Shown: positions 15,274-23,151, counted from the first letter of the stretch. The stretch is 23,650 bases of DNA from an uncultured Fibrobacterota bacterium (GCA_903862805.1 CAIOZP010000356.1:1-23650); one strand, 5' to 3'. Numbers and translations: made by a program. The notes: generated from the letters alone by a model not told the origin.

Positions 15274-16056
15274 TTACTTCTTCTTTCCGAACCCGAACGC
15301 GTTGACGAAAGCATCCTGAGGCGTATGGTGCGTATTGCCGCTCATAATACCTTCCATGCCCTTGAACTTTTCTTCGACCTCGATGCCGTGCGAAGTGCAG
15401 CGAAAACAGCGGATGTCTTTCGCGTGGTCGCTACCGCGCATCTTGAGAACGCACATCGCCTTCTGAATGGAAGAATCAATCTCGACATATTTAAGCAACA
15501 TGTAGGTATCGACTATAAATGGAATCTTGCTGGTGAGTGTATCCATCCGGCCCATGAGGCTGTTATTCTCCCGAAGGAGGATGCTTGCCACGCCTTCACG
15601 TTTGAGCGCGTTCACGAAGGTGCGCTCGATCTCACGCAGATCGCCCACATCTTCGGCGAGATATTCGAAGTGAGTCATGCTATCGACAAGGACGCGCTTC
15701 ACACCGAGATCTTCGATTATCGAGACAAACTGACCGTCAAGTTTTTCGATTTCGTCGAGCGCAGTTTCGGGATTTGTGAAGATCACCTTCAACTTGTTGT
15801 CGGCTTCAAGGGCCTTGAGATCCCAACCGAGCTGAAGCGCATCGTGGTAATACTGCTGAGGAAATTCTTCAAAGGTGATTATGAGCCCAGGCTCATTGAA
15901 ATTCTTTATGCCGTTCACGATGAACTGCATACCAATGGTTGTCTTACCTGTTCCCGGCGCGCCTTCGAGAAGGTTGGCCGTTGCGGGCAGAAATCCGCCG
16001 CTGAGCATTTCGTCAAAGGCAGCAATGCCTGTTGGAACGCGTTCCGTCTGGGTCAC
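15274..16056 (-). CDS. Single-domain KaiC-family (RecA-like) ATPase
   Basis: The 260-residue protein has one KaiC/RecA-like domain. It begins with the family entry motif RVPTGIAAFDEMLSGGF, then Walker A GAPGTGKT (32-39), the catalytic Glu pair in ITFEE (63-64), Walker B VLVDS (122-126) and the KaiC-type C-terminal segment VLKMRGSDH (203-211). The tail carries Cys217 and Cys220 (CFRC), unusual for the segment and possibly redox- or metal-active. It lacks the second domain of cyanobacterial KaiC. The start is GTG, preceded by a perfect AAGGAGG that overlaps the argF stop codon, so expression is tied to argF. Single-domain KaiC homologues are typically signalling or regulatory ATPases. The adjacent membrane proteins and receivers suggest it reports to, or is controlled by, a phosphorelay. 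Confidence 0.93.
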   Translation of the reverse strand: MTQTERVPTGIAAFDEMLSGGFLPATANLLEGAPGTGKTTIGMQFIVNGIKNFNEPGLIITFEEFPQQYYHDALQLGWDLKALEADNKLKVIFTNPETALDEIEKLDGQFVSIIEDLGVKRVLVDSMTHFEYLAEDVGDLREIERTFVNALKREGVASILLRENNSLMGRMDTLTSKIPFIVDTYMLLKYVEIDSSIQKAMCVLKMRGSDHAKDIRCFRCTSHGIEVEEKFKGMEGIMSGNTHHTPQDAFVNAFGFGKKK

Positions 16057-16065
16057 CGATCCTCC

Positions 16066-16992
16066 TTAAGAGAGGAGTTTTACGATTATCGCCTTCTGGA
16101 CGTGCAGGCGATTTTCAGCCTCGTCCAGAGCAATGGATGTTTTCCCGTCAAGCGCCTCATCCGTGATTTCCTCACCCCGATGAGCCGGAAGACAATGCGA
16201 AACAAGCGCGCCTGCCGGAGCTTTTCCGACAAGTGCGCCATTGACCTGATATGAAGCGAAAACCGCGCGACGTGCCTCGGTTTCTTTCTCCTGGCCCATG
16301 CTCGTCCAGACATCTGTATATATCGCGTCGGCGGTTTTCACTGCCTCCGCCGGATCTCGGACGATCTCGATTTTTGAACCAGTCTTTGCGGCAATTTCGC
16401 GAACCTTGGCAAGCTCGACCGCCTGCGGCTCATATCCCTGAGGACAAGCAAGCGTGAGATCATCACCAAGAACCGCCGCCATTCCCATGTGGGACAGACA
16501 GACGTTGTTTCCATCACCGACAAATGCGACATGGAACTTTTTTTGCCCGCGACGATGTTCACGGAGTGTCTGCCAGAAGGCAAGCGTCTGGCAGGGATGC
16601 GACCTGTCAGACAATGCGTTTATAACCGGTACACCTGCATTGGCCGCGAGCTCTTCGATGGTCTCGTGCCTGAAGGTACGGGCCACGATGAGTCCGACCC
16701 AGCGGTCGAGATTCTTTGCAATATCTGAAACCGACTCGCGCTTGCCGAGTCCGATCATGTCGTTGGAAATGGTCATCGGATGACCGCCGAGTTCGTACAC
16801 GGCTATCTCAAACGTGACGCGTGTGCGCAACGAAGGCTTCTCGAAAATGAGTGCCGCCGACTTTCCGGCCATTACTTTCGGTTCTGATTTTCCGCGACCG
16901 ACTTTGAGCCGATCTGCGAGTTCAAGAATTCCAAGGATGTCTTCCGGCGAATAATCGAGCAGGGAGACAAGATCCTTATTCTTCGCTGCCAT
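16066..16992 (-). CDS. argF: Ornithine carbamoyltransferase
   Basis: This enzyme condenses ornithine and carbamoyl phosphate to citrulline in arginine biosynthesis in the cytoplasm. The 308-residue product is of normal length and has the carbamoyl-phosphate motif SLRTR (54-58), HPCQ (132-135) and the ornithine-site HCLPAHRGEE (266-275), together with DVWTSMGQE (227-235). The frame is open another 45 codons upstream, but the family N-terminus and an AGAGG box about 9 nt upstream support ATG at 16992. The extension would also run through a regulatory hairpin. The KaiC-like gene begins 9 nt after its stop. No other arg gene is present. SLRTR instead of the usual STRTR is a conservative variation. 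Confidence 0.96.
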   Translation of the reverse strand: MAAKNKDLVSLLDYSPEDILGILELADRLKVGRGKSEPKVMAGKSAALIFEKPSLRTRVTFEIAVYELGGHPMTISNDMIGLGKRESVSDIAKNLDRWVGLIVARTFRHETIEELAANAGVPVINALSDRSHPCQTLAFWQTLREHRRGQKKFHVAFVGDGNNVCLSHMGMAAVLGDDLTLACPQGYEPQAVELAKVREIAAKTGSKIEIVRDPAEAVKTADAIYTDVWTSMGQEKETEARRAVFASYQVNGALVGKAPAGALVSHCLPAHRGEEITDEALDGKTSIALDEAENRLHVQKAIIVKLLS

Positions 16993-17036
16993 TTGTGAAA
17001 AACCTCTGATGCGCCACTTCGGCACTGAAACAAAAA

Positions 17037-17056
17037 CGGGATAAGTAAATATCCCG
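17037..17056 (-). promoter_or_regulatory. Palindrome/hairpin in the argF leader (operator or attenuator)
   Basis: On the minus strand CGGGATA-TTTACT-TATCCCG is a perfect 7-bp inverted repeat followed by TTTTTG, 45 nt before the argF start. It has the form of an intrinsic terminator in the leader, but could equally be an operator for a dimeric repressor or a 5' mRNA-stabilising hairpin. It does not match the E. coli ARG box. Confidence 0.55.
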
Positions 17057-17065
17057 CAAAAAACC

Positions 17066-17095
17066 AATATAAATGATGCGACTCCGCGTTTGCAA
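17066..17095 (-). promoter_or_regulatory. Candidate sigma-70-type promoter for the argF operon
   Basis: On the minus strand TTGCAA (17095-17090), 18 nt, TATATT (17071-17066). Initiation would be near 17059, immediately before the palindrome at 17056-17037. The -35 match is moderate. Confidence 0.35.
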
Positions 17096-17202
17096 AGCCA
17101 CTGCGACAGTCCTGTCCGTAAATTCATCGGGCAAAAAAAACAAATGCGACTATATTAGATGTGAAAAGACAGTGACTCCGAACAGTTACGGGAGCTTTGA
17201 CC

Positions 17203-17523
17203 ATGCATATCACCGAGGTTCGCATCTCGCTAAGAGGCGAAGACAAACTGAAGGCTTTTGCCAGCATTACCTTCGACGATAGTTTCGTGGTTCGCGGACT
17301 GAAAGTAATCAGCGGTGTCCAAGGCTATTTCGTTTCAATGCCAAGCCGCAAACGCCACGACGGAACATTTCAGGATGTTGCTCATCCAATCAACAACGAA
17401 ACCCGCCGCGAAATAGAAGACAAGGTCCTCGATGCTTTTGAAAAAGAATTTGCCGCCGATACAACTATTGTAAGGGCGGCCAACCCATCTGAAGAAATTC
17501 CTGAAGAGAGTCTCGATCACTGA
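17203..17523 (+). CDS. spoVG: SpoVG-family RNA/DNA-binding regulator
   Basis: The 106-residue product matches SpoVG throughout its N-terminal 80 residues: MHITEVRISLRGEDKLKAFA, SITFDDSFVVRGLKVI, GYFVSMPSRKRHDGTFQDVA, HPINNETRREIEDKVL. SpoVG proteins are small nucleic-acid-binding regulators first described in sporulating Firmicutes and also present in spirochaetes and other non-sporulators. The C-terminal 20 residues (DTTIVRAANPSEEIPEESLD) are an acidic, variable tail. GGAG lies about 9 nt before the ATG. The frame is open 2 codons upstream (TTG at 17197), which is not needed. It is divergent from argF and stands alone. A sporulation role is not implied. Confidence 0.93.
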   Translation: MHITEVRISLRGEDKLKAFASITFDDSFVVRGLKVISGVQGYFVSMPSRKRHDGTFQDVAHPINNETRREIEDKVLDAFEKEFAADTTIVRAANPSEEIPEESLDH

Positions 17524-17617
17524 CTTAGCCTTGTTCGCAATATTTGGCAATCCAAAAATTGTTTCCGTTGATTCAAGTCCCACGCGAACACTACCTGCTT
17601 TGCATACTTTCTTCATC

Positions 17618-17640
17618 AAGCAATAAGTGCTCGATTGCTT
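17618..17640 (+). other. Small hairpin between spoVG and the CsgG-like gene
   Basis: AAGCAAT (17618-17624) and ATTGCTT (17634-17640) form a perfect 7-bp stem with a 9-nt loop, 95 nt after the spoVG stop. No U-tract follows, so a terminator role is doubtful. The rest of the gap (17524-17767) is A/T-rich and shows no gene. Confidence 0.4.
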
Positions 17641-17689
17641 ATAGTCAGTGCCCGAGGGGAAAAAATTTTGGACGTAAAACATATAGTCA

Positions 17690-17705
17690 TGTGATACATA
17701 TCACG
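17690..17705 (+). promoter_or_regulatory. CRP/FNR-type palindromic operator candidate
   Basis: TGTGATACATATCACG fits the CRP-type site TGTGA-N6-TCACA at all but the last base; the core GTGAT-ACAT-ATCAC is a perfect inverted repeat. It is centred about 70 nt before the start of the CsgG-like gene. A CRP/FNR-family regulator in this organism is assumed, not seen. Confidence 0.5.
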
Positions 17706-17767
17706 GCACATTGTATCCGTCAAAACTATTTTAGATTTTTGCATGGCAGTTTAATTGGAGGGTTTTC

Positions 17768-18502
17768 ATGTTTCGTATCAGAATTTTAATTGCCGTATTG
17801 CTGGCGAGTTTGACACTTGCAAGTGCCACCGAGCAGGTTGCACTTCTGCCACTCAAGTCAACAGGAGTATCCGAAACGGATGCCGCGACATTCACAGATG
17901 TTCTTCGAACCGAAATTGTAAAGAGTGGGCGCTTCACGATTCTTGAGCGCTCGCAAATGGATCAAATATTGAAGGAACAGGGCTTCCAGGTTTCGGGCGC
18001 CTGCACAGATGCATCGTGTGCTGTTGAAATGGGTCAGTTGCTTGCGGTCAACTACATGGCACTCGGATCTGTCGGACTTGTTGGAAAAACCTACACGCTC
18101 AATGTTCGCCTGGTCGATGTTGGCACTGGCAAGATCGTCAAAGATGTGACGCAGTACAATCGTGGAGAGATCGACGAGCTGCTCACAAAAATACTGCCTC
18201 AGGTTGCCACCGAAATTTGTTCTTATACAAAAGATGTCCCAGCGCCAGTGGCATCACAACCAGCACAGAGCGTTGCTTCGGCGCAAACGACACGGACTGC
18301 ATCCGCGCCAGCTGCCGAAACAAAACCGGCCGAAGCTCCGGCCGCGAAGGTTGAACGAAAACATCATCCTGCAATTCCTATTGTGATAATAAGCGCGCTG
18401 GTTGTTGGCGGAGGTGGCGCGGGAGCGTTCTTCCTTTTCGGTAATAAAAAGACAACAGCATCTGCAGCAGACAATTCATCCGAGGTGACATTTACATGGT
18501 AA
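17768..18502 (+). CDS. Exported CsgG/DUF2380-like protein with C-terminal membrane segment
   Basis: The 244-residue product has a signal peptide (MFRIRILIAVLLASLTLASA) followed by a CsgG/LpoB-like alpha/beta domain (about 22-150). Its opening strand is VALLPLKSTGVSETDAATFT, then RTEIVKSGRFTILERSQMDQ, and LGSVGLVGKTYTLNVRLVDV. Two cysteines (GACTDASC, about 78-84) could form a disulfide. A Pro/Ala-rich linker (about 155-200) leads to a single hydrophobic segment (about 201-224) and a short tail, so the domain is probably periplasmic and tethered at its C-terminus. The family includes outer-membrane secretion and cell-wall synthase regulators, but the exact role here is unknown. A TGGAGGG ribosome binding site precedes the ATG. 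Its end overlaps the next gene by 7 nt, which points to a shared function. Confidence 0.85.
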   Translation: MFRIRILIAVLLASLTLASATEQVALLPLKSTGVSETDAATFTDVLRTEIVKSGRFTILERSQMDQILKEQGFQVSGACTDASCAVEMGQLLAVNYMALGSVGLVGKTYTLNVRLVDVGTGKIVKDVTQYNRGEIDELLTKILPQVATEICSYTKDVPAPVASQPAQSVASAQTTRTASAPAAETKPAEAPAAKVERKHHPAIPIVIISALVVGGGGAGAFFLFGNKKTTASAADNSSEVTFTW

Positions 18503-21500
18503 AGAAATTCCGAAATCCGATAGTCGCAATTTTTCTTGCGCTGATTTGCCTTGGAATTGTGATGTGCACACAGGCACTGGTTGGAAACCGCGGAAACGAA
18601 AGTTCGCAGTATGCACCAACTGTTAGTTGGACGGACGGAACTGGAACGAAGGACCTTCTTCCTTCTGGAGTTGACAGCGTGCGATTCACGCTTAGTGGAA
18701 ACGGTTACTACAACATTTTCACGTGGCCTTATGCGGCGCATACAGGAACAGCGAGAGTTCCCAAAGGTCTGATCTTTGTTGTAACCGTCGAAGGCATCAA
18801 TAAGTCCAACGTCGTTCTTTTCACCGGCACAAAAAAAGACACTGCAAACGGCGACATCATGACCGACACGATCAAGGCGACTCAAGTTACGCCGATTACT
18901 CCCGACAGTTTTTCAGCAACACCGCTTTGCACAACGCAGGTTGCCCTCAAGTGGAAAATCATGTCAGCAAACGAAGATGAGTTCCACATTTTAAGAGCGG
19001 TCGCTGCTGCGACAAAATTCACCGACACGATCATTGTTCCGGCAAACGATACAACTTATATCGATTCGGCTTGTTCGCCAAACACGAAATACAGGTATCG
19101 CATTTATGCCGTGAATACGGCTGGAAACAGCGACACTTCGGACTCTGTTTCGGCGACGACACCTGACACCGATCACACGCCGATTGTAACAGGTCTTCGC
19201 CCAACGCCCCAAAGTCCTTATGACACGATAAAAGTCGGTGCGAAGTATTTGAAAAAAATTTTGTATCTCGACCAAGATGTCGGTGATGTTGTGACACTAA
19301 GCGCGGCCGCACCGCTTTCATTGAGCCACGACACGATTTCATGGATCGCCAACGACTCGACACTTGGCTTAAAGATTCTCACGGTCTATGCAACAGACAG
19401 CTTTGGCAAGATTGATACATTCCCGATCAACATCTATGTCGCCGATACTTCAACCGGAACCAAGTACAGCCTCACCATCAACGGAAAACTGAACGGCAAC
19501 TGGGTGGCAGGTCGTCGTGTTACAATTTCAGATTCTCTGACAAAGGCCGATTCGGTATTCGATCATTGGTCGGGAACCGACAGCAACCTGGTTGACACCC
19601 TGACCGCCGCATCGACGATCATCACAATGCCGGCAATAAATGTTTCGCTCAACTCGGTTTACAGATACAACGACAGACCGCCGGTGATCGACAGCGTTTC
19701 TTCTGAACCGTGGCTCTTCGATTCGATTGGCGTGACAGTCAAGATGCATTTGGTGTACAGCGATCCGGATGTGGGAGATCCTTTGACAGTAACCGTTGAC
19801 ACTCCGCTGGTGAAATTGACAAAGGACACAATTTCGTGGACACCCGTGTCTGCGGGCTCAAAAACGCTTAGTGTTTATGTGACCGATTCGCACGGCAAGT
19901 CCGATACTCTTCGATGGAATGCCAGTGTTCCGGATTCATCAACGGGTACGAAATACCAGTTGACCGTTACTGGTGGAACAGGAACCGCCAAGTATGCTTC
20001 CGGCACGTCTGTTTCGATTGCGGCATCATCTCTTTTGTTCAATCACTGGGATGCCGGTGCAGACAGCGCAAAGCTCGCCAGCAAAACAGCAGCATCGACA
20101 TCTTTCACTATGCCCAATCATGCAGCAACGGTGACTGCGATTTTGGATTCTGTCAGAACGATAACGACAGATTCCATAAATGGTCATGTCGTCATCACCG
20201 GCCCGAAGCTTTTTATAGACGGAGAAACCGATACGCTTACAGCAACGCCGAATGCCAACTATCACTTCGTTCATTGGAACAACACTCCGACCGATACTTC
20301 GAAGAAAAAAGTCTTCACGGTTGCCGGCAACATGTCGTTCTCGGCGGTTTTCGAATTGGACACTTTTCTGCTTACGGTCAACAAAGTGGACAGCGGAACG
20401 GTGGTAGTCAAGACGGCCAAAGCTAACGGGTATTACACTTATGGAGCCATCGACACCCTGATTGCTAAAGCGAATACCGGTTATCATTTTATGGGATGGT
20501 CGGGCGATACAACAGCAACAGCTGACTCCATCAAGCTGGTGATGACCAAAGCTCGTACACTCACGGCAACATTTGGGATTGATTCGTTTACTATTACACC
20601 AAACACCCCGACCGGCGGAACGATTTCTCCTTCCGTAGTAGTACATGCACCTTATGGATCGAACCAGACCTTTACAATTCTTGCTGACACAACAAACGGG
20701 TACATTATTGACTCGATAGTAACCGATACCGGAAAGGTTTCGGGTGCCTCTGGCAACACCTTCTCCTACGCATTCAGCACGGTCAAGGCGAATCACATAC
20801 TACACGCGTTCTTCAAGTTGAAGAAATTATATGTGCAGAACAGTGTTTCCGATGCATCCATTGGAACTGTTGCCCAGCCTTATGATTCGGTAATGTTCGG
20901 AGGAACCGCGACTATCTCCTTCAGTGCCACAAGCCCACACACTCAGATTGATTCGATAACGGTTGACGGTGTGAAAGATCCATCGTTTTCTGCAACCATG
21001 AATACGGTGAATTACGACCTTCCAAATGTAAAAGCGAATCATGTAGTAAAGGCATTTTTCTCCAAGGAACATTACACGATCCAGTTCACATCCAACGACA
21101 CTAACGTTGGCAACATAGACTCGGCGGGGACATCAACATATTTCACAAAGAAAACGCAACCGGTCACGCTTGATTACGATATGCTACCGACCTATGTAAA
21201 CGCTGTTGCCAATGCAACTATCGGAGCGGGATTCGATTCTCTTATCATCAACGGAACATGGAATCCCTCTTCGATGTGGACTGTTGCGACATCGCAACTT
21301 CATGTCGATGGTGTGAACACAATTAAAGCTTACTTCCGTTCGATCGGAACGAAGTGGGTGAGGGAAGATTCGGCGAATACAAGTGGCGCAGAGTTCTCTT
21401 GCGTAGTGGCTTCAACCATCGATCCTATGATAGTTGTTGCAGCAACCGGAGATAATCCGTCTCAACCAGGACAACCGGGAATATGGGCGTCTATTGATTC

Positions 21501-22293
21501 AGGAAAAACCTGGGCAGTCAAGCTTAATGCTGACATTGCTATTTACAACGTGCGATTTGTAGATAGCCTTTTTTGGGCGGTCGGAAAGCAAAAAGTTGGT
21601 GGTGCCGGAATAATCTACTCATCTCCTGACGGGTTAGTTTGGACAGGACAGTCAACGATTCCCGCAAACTTTGTTCCGCACGATGTTGTGTCTGCTAAAA
21701 TTGGCTCAAACAAAATTGATGTATTGGTCGGTGACGGGTCAGGTGGTGCCAGTGGCAGCTCCTGTTTTTCGACAGATGGCGGGCTAACGTGGAGTTTCAA
21801 TAATTCCATCGGAAGTTCATTTGTAGTTTCAAGTGTCGCTTATACCACTAACAATGGATTTGTTTATGGTATGACTACTGGCGATATCTACAGTGGTGCA
21901 GATCCAACAGGTGTTATCGCGCCAGTGGTGAATTCGGTTCAGAACACTGGTTACCAGATCAACGATATAGTTCAAGGAACAAACAATCTTGTTGCCGCCT
22001 CAAACTCTACATACATGCTCCAGAATCCGGTCGCCGGAACCACATGGAATACTCAGTTCCTTGATTACAACCAGCCAATTCTTGGTATGACCGTGCAGGG
22101 CAGCCAGTTCTTCGGAGTTACTGCGAATGGCATTCTGTCCTTTCCCGATCAGAATCCACTTCCTAATACGCAATATCTCCGCGCAAGTTCAACTGATCAA
22201 AAATATCTGACAAGGATCACATCGGTTGGCAGCAACAGGGTGATTGCTGTCGGTCGATACGGAGTGATTTATAGCTCGAATTGGTCCGAATAA
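18496..22293 (+). CDS. Very large secreted surface protein: FN3/Ig-like, InlB-type repeats, Asp-box propeller
   Basis: The 1265-residue product has an N-terminal export signal (about 1-29, ending CLGIVMCTQA; the Cys is not in a canonical lipobox). In order: an unknown beta-rich head (30-130); an FN3 domain (about 135-225, ALKWKI...YRYRIYAVNTAGNS); two similar Ig/cadherin-like modules with DVGD and DTISW motifs (about 230-320 and 395-485); and several InlB/Listeria-Bacteroides-type repeats with the hallmark hydrophobic-HW or GW turn (FDHWSG about 354, FNHWDAG about 514, FVHWNN about 591, FMGWSGD about 664). Two related modules with VKANH follow (about 760-870). The C-terminus (about 950-1265) has Asp boxes SIDSGKTW (about 998), SSPDGLVW (about 1041) and STDGGLTW (about 1091), indicating a sialidase/BNR-type beta-propeller. 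No catalytic set was identified. A surface adhesin or binding role is inferred. GAGGTGA precedes the ATG. Confidence 0.88.
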   Translation: MVKKFRNPIVAIFLALICLGIVMCTQALVGNRGNESSQYAPTVSWTDGTGTKDLLPSGVDSVRFTLSGNGYYNIFTWPYAAHTGTARVPKGLIFVVTVEGINKSNVVLFTGTKKDTANGDIMTDTIKATQVTPITPDSFSATPLCTTQVALKWKIMSANEDEFHILRAVAAATKFTDTIIVPANDTTYIDSACSPNTKYRYRIYAVNTAGNSDTSDSVSATTPDTDHTPIVTGLRPTPQSPYDTIKVGAKYLKKILYLDQDVGDVVTLSAAAPLSLSHDTISWIANDSTLGLKILTVYATDSFGKIDTFPINIYVADTSTGTKYSLTINGKLNGNWVAGRRVTISDSLTKADSVFDHWSGTDSNLVDTLTAASTIITMPAINVSLNSVYRYNDRPPVIDSVSSEPWLFDSIGVTVKMHLVYSDPDVGDPLTVTVDTPLVKLTKDTISWTPVSAGSKTLSVYVTDSHGKSDTLRWNASVPDSSTGTKYQLTVTGGTGTAKYASGTSVSIAASSLLFNHWDAGADSAKLASKTAASTSFTMPNHAATVTAILDSVRTITTDSINGHVVITGPKLFIDGETDTLTATPNANYHFVHWNNTPTDTSKKKVFTVAGNMSFSAVFELDTFLLTVNKVDSGTVVVKTAKANGYYTYGAIDTLIAKANTGYHFMGWSGDTTATADSIKLVMTKARTLTATFGIDSFTITPNTPTGGTISPSVVVHAPYGSNQTFTILADTTNGYIIDSIVTDTGKVSGASGNTFSYAFSTVKANHILHAFFKLKKLYVQNSVSDASIGTVAQPYDSVMFGGTATISFSATSPHTQIDSITVDGVKDPSFSATMNTVNYDLPNVKANHVVKAFFSKEHYTIQFTSNDTNVGNIDSAGTSTYFTKKTQPVTLDYDMLPTYVNAVANATIGAGFDSLIINGTWNPSSMWTVATSQLHVDGVNTIKAYFRSIGTKWVREDSANTSGAEFSCVVASTIDPMIVVAATGDNPSQPGQPGIWASIDSGKTWAVKLNADIAIYNVRFVDSLFWAVGKQKVGGAGIIYSSPDGLVWTGQSTIPANFVPHDVVSAKIGSNKIDVLVGDGSGGASGSSCFSTDGGLTWSFNNSIGSSFVVSSVAYTTNNGFVYGMTTGDIYSGADPTGVIAPVVNSVQNTGYQINDIVQGTNNLVAASNSTYMLQNPVAGTTWNTQFLDYNQPILGMTVQGSQFFGVTANGILSFPDQNPLPNTQYLRASSTDQKYLTRITSVGSNRVIAVGRYGVIYSSNWSE

Positions 22294-22354
22294 AATCGGA
22301 TTCGATCTGGTGCTTGGTAATCAATCAGTCAACCAAATCGAAGTGGAGTTGAAA

Positions 22355-22780
22355 ATGGCGGAAACATTAACCGGCGGCTGCGGCTGTGGAGCAATCCGGT
22401 ACGAATCAACCGGTGATCCGATTGTCGCGTTCAATTGTCATTGCAGAGCTTGTCAGCAGTACACCGGCAGCGGTTTCGTCGCTTCAACACTTGTGCCGTC
22501 TGCAACTTTCAAGATTGTAAAAGGAGCTGTGCGCGAATACAAAACCACCGGTGAAAACGGCGGCGAAATTTTTCGCGGATTCTGCGAGAACTGCGGATCG
22601 CCGATTGCCACCCGACTTGCCCGCCTGCCCCAGGTCGTGGGAATTCCTGCGGGGAGCATGGACGATCCTTCGTATCACAAGCCAACAATGGATCTGTTCG
22701 TTCGCGATGTACAACCTTGGGATTGCATGAATGCTGCGCTGAAAAAAATCGAGACCTTTCCTCCGCAGAGAAGTGATTGA
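22355..22780 (+). CDS. GFA-family zinc-binding protein (Gfa-like/CENP-V fold)
   Basis: The 141-residue product has the full set of GFA-type zinc ligands: GGCGCG (Cys9, Cys11), NCHCRACQQ (Cys28, Cys30, Cys33) and FCENCGS (Cys77, Cys80). The family was named for glutathione-dependent formaldehyde-activating enzyme, but most members are uncharacterised carbon-sulfur lyase-like proteins, so the substrate is unknown. The ATG at 22355 gives the normal family N-terminus and is preceded by GGAG. The frame extends 15 codons upstream to a GTG (22310) with no support. It is cytosolic, with no signal. It is transcribed in the same direction as the large surface protein, 61 nt downstream; a functional link is not evident. 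Confidence 0.9.
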   Translation: MAETLTGGCGCGAIRYESTGDPIVAFNCHCRACQQYTGSGFVASTLVPSATFKIVKGAVREYKTTGENGGEIFRGFCENCGSPIATRLARLPQVVGIPAGSMDDPSYHKPTMDLFVRDVQPWDCMNAALKKIETFPPQRSD

Positions 22781-22988
22781 CTGCACTTGACTGAATTATG
22801 GACAAACATTGCGTCCGCAGTCAGGTTGAGCAGTTGAACTGGAACCGCAGAATCTAATGGAAAATTTGGGTTTAGTAGATTAGAGGAAATTGGGCCTTAG
22901 CACCGACATCAACTTTTTTTGCCACGGTATTATATGTTTTTGGGATTGGTTTTGGTTCAAGACAAGAAAACAATTTAAAGCAGACAAA

Positions 22989-23096
22989 AATGGAAGTGCT
23001 CACGCACTTAACCTTGGTAAGAAAGATGTGACCATAAAACCCCGTCGCATAGCTCGTTCTTTTTCTTCGCTCGGGAACATGCCCTTTTAAGAGGGC
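22989..23096 (+). repeat. Structured dispersed repeat, copy 2 (possible ncRNA)
   Basis: Positions 22989-23055 align without gaps to copy 1 at 10995-11061; the 41-nt core 23015-23055 has one difference. Hairpins: P1 AAGTGC-TCAC-GCACTT (22994-23009), P2 ATGTGAC (23026-23032) with GTCGCAT (23044-23050), and P3 GCCCTTTT/AAGAGGGC (23081-23096). Between P2 and P3 this copy carries about 24 extra nucleotides. A T-rich TTTTTGGG-like stretch precedes both copies, so the true 5' boundary may be further upstream. Confidence 0.7.
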
Positions 23097-23151
23097 TTGG
23101 TGAAATTACCGGTGCTGGCAAAATCCGAGTTTTGAGTTATTGCGATTTCAG

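Noticed and set aside
16993..17127. N-terminal extension of argF by 45 codons, including a hydrophobic stretch
   Set aside because: The extension has no family match, crosses the palindrome and predicted promoter, and the normal 308-residue enzyme begins at 16992 with a ribosome binding site.
17560..17600. tRNA T-loop-like word GATTCAAGTCCC
   Set aside because: The flanking bases do not form a T-arm stem, and no acceptor, D or anticodon arm can be drawn.
17744..17760. Sigma-54-like TGGCAG-N5-TTGGA before the CsgG-like gene
   Set aside because: The invariant GC of the -12 element is GG, and the element overlaps the ribosome binding site, leaving no room for a leader.
22890..23090. 66-codon open frame over the second structured repeat
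   Set aside because: It spans the repeat core, has no family match or ribosome binding site, and the matching frame is not maintained in the first copy.
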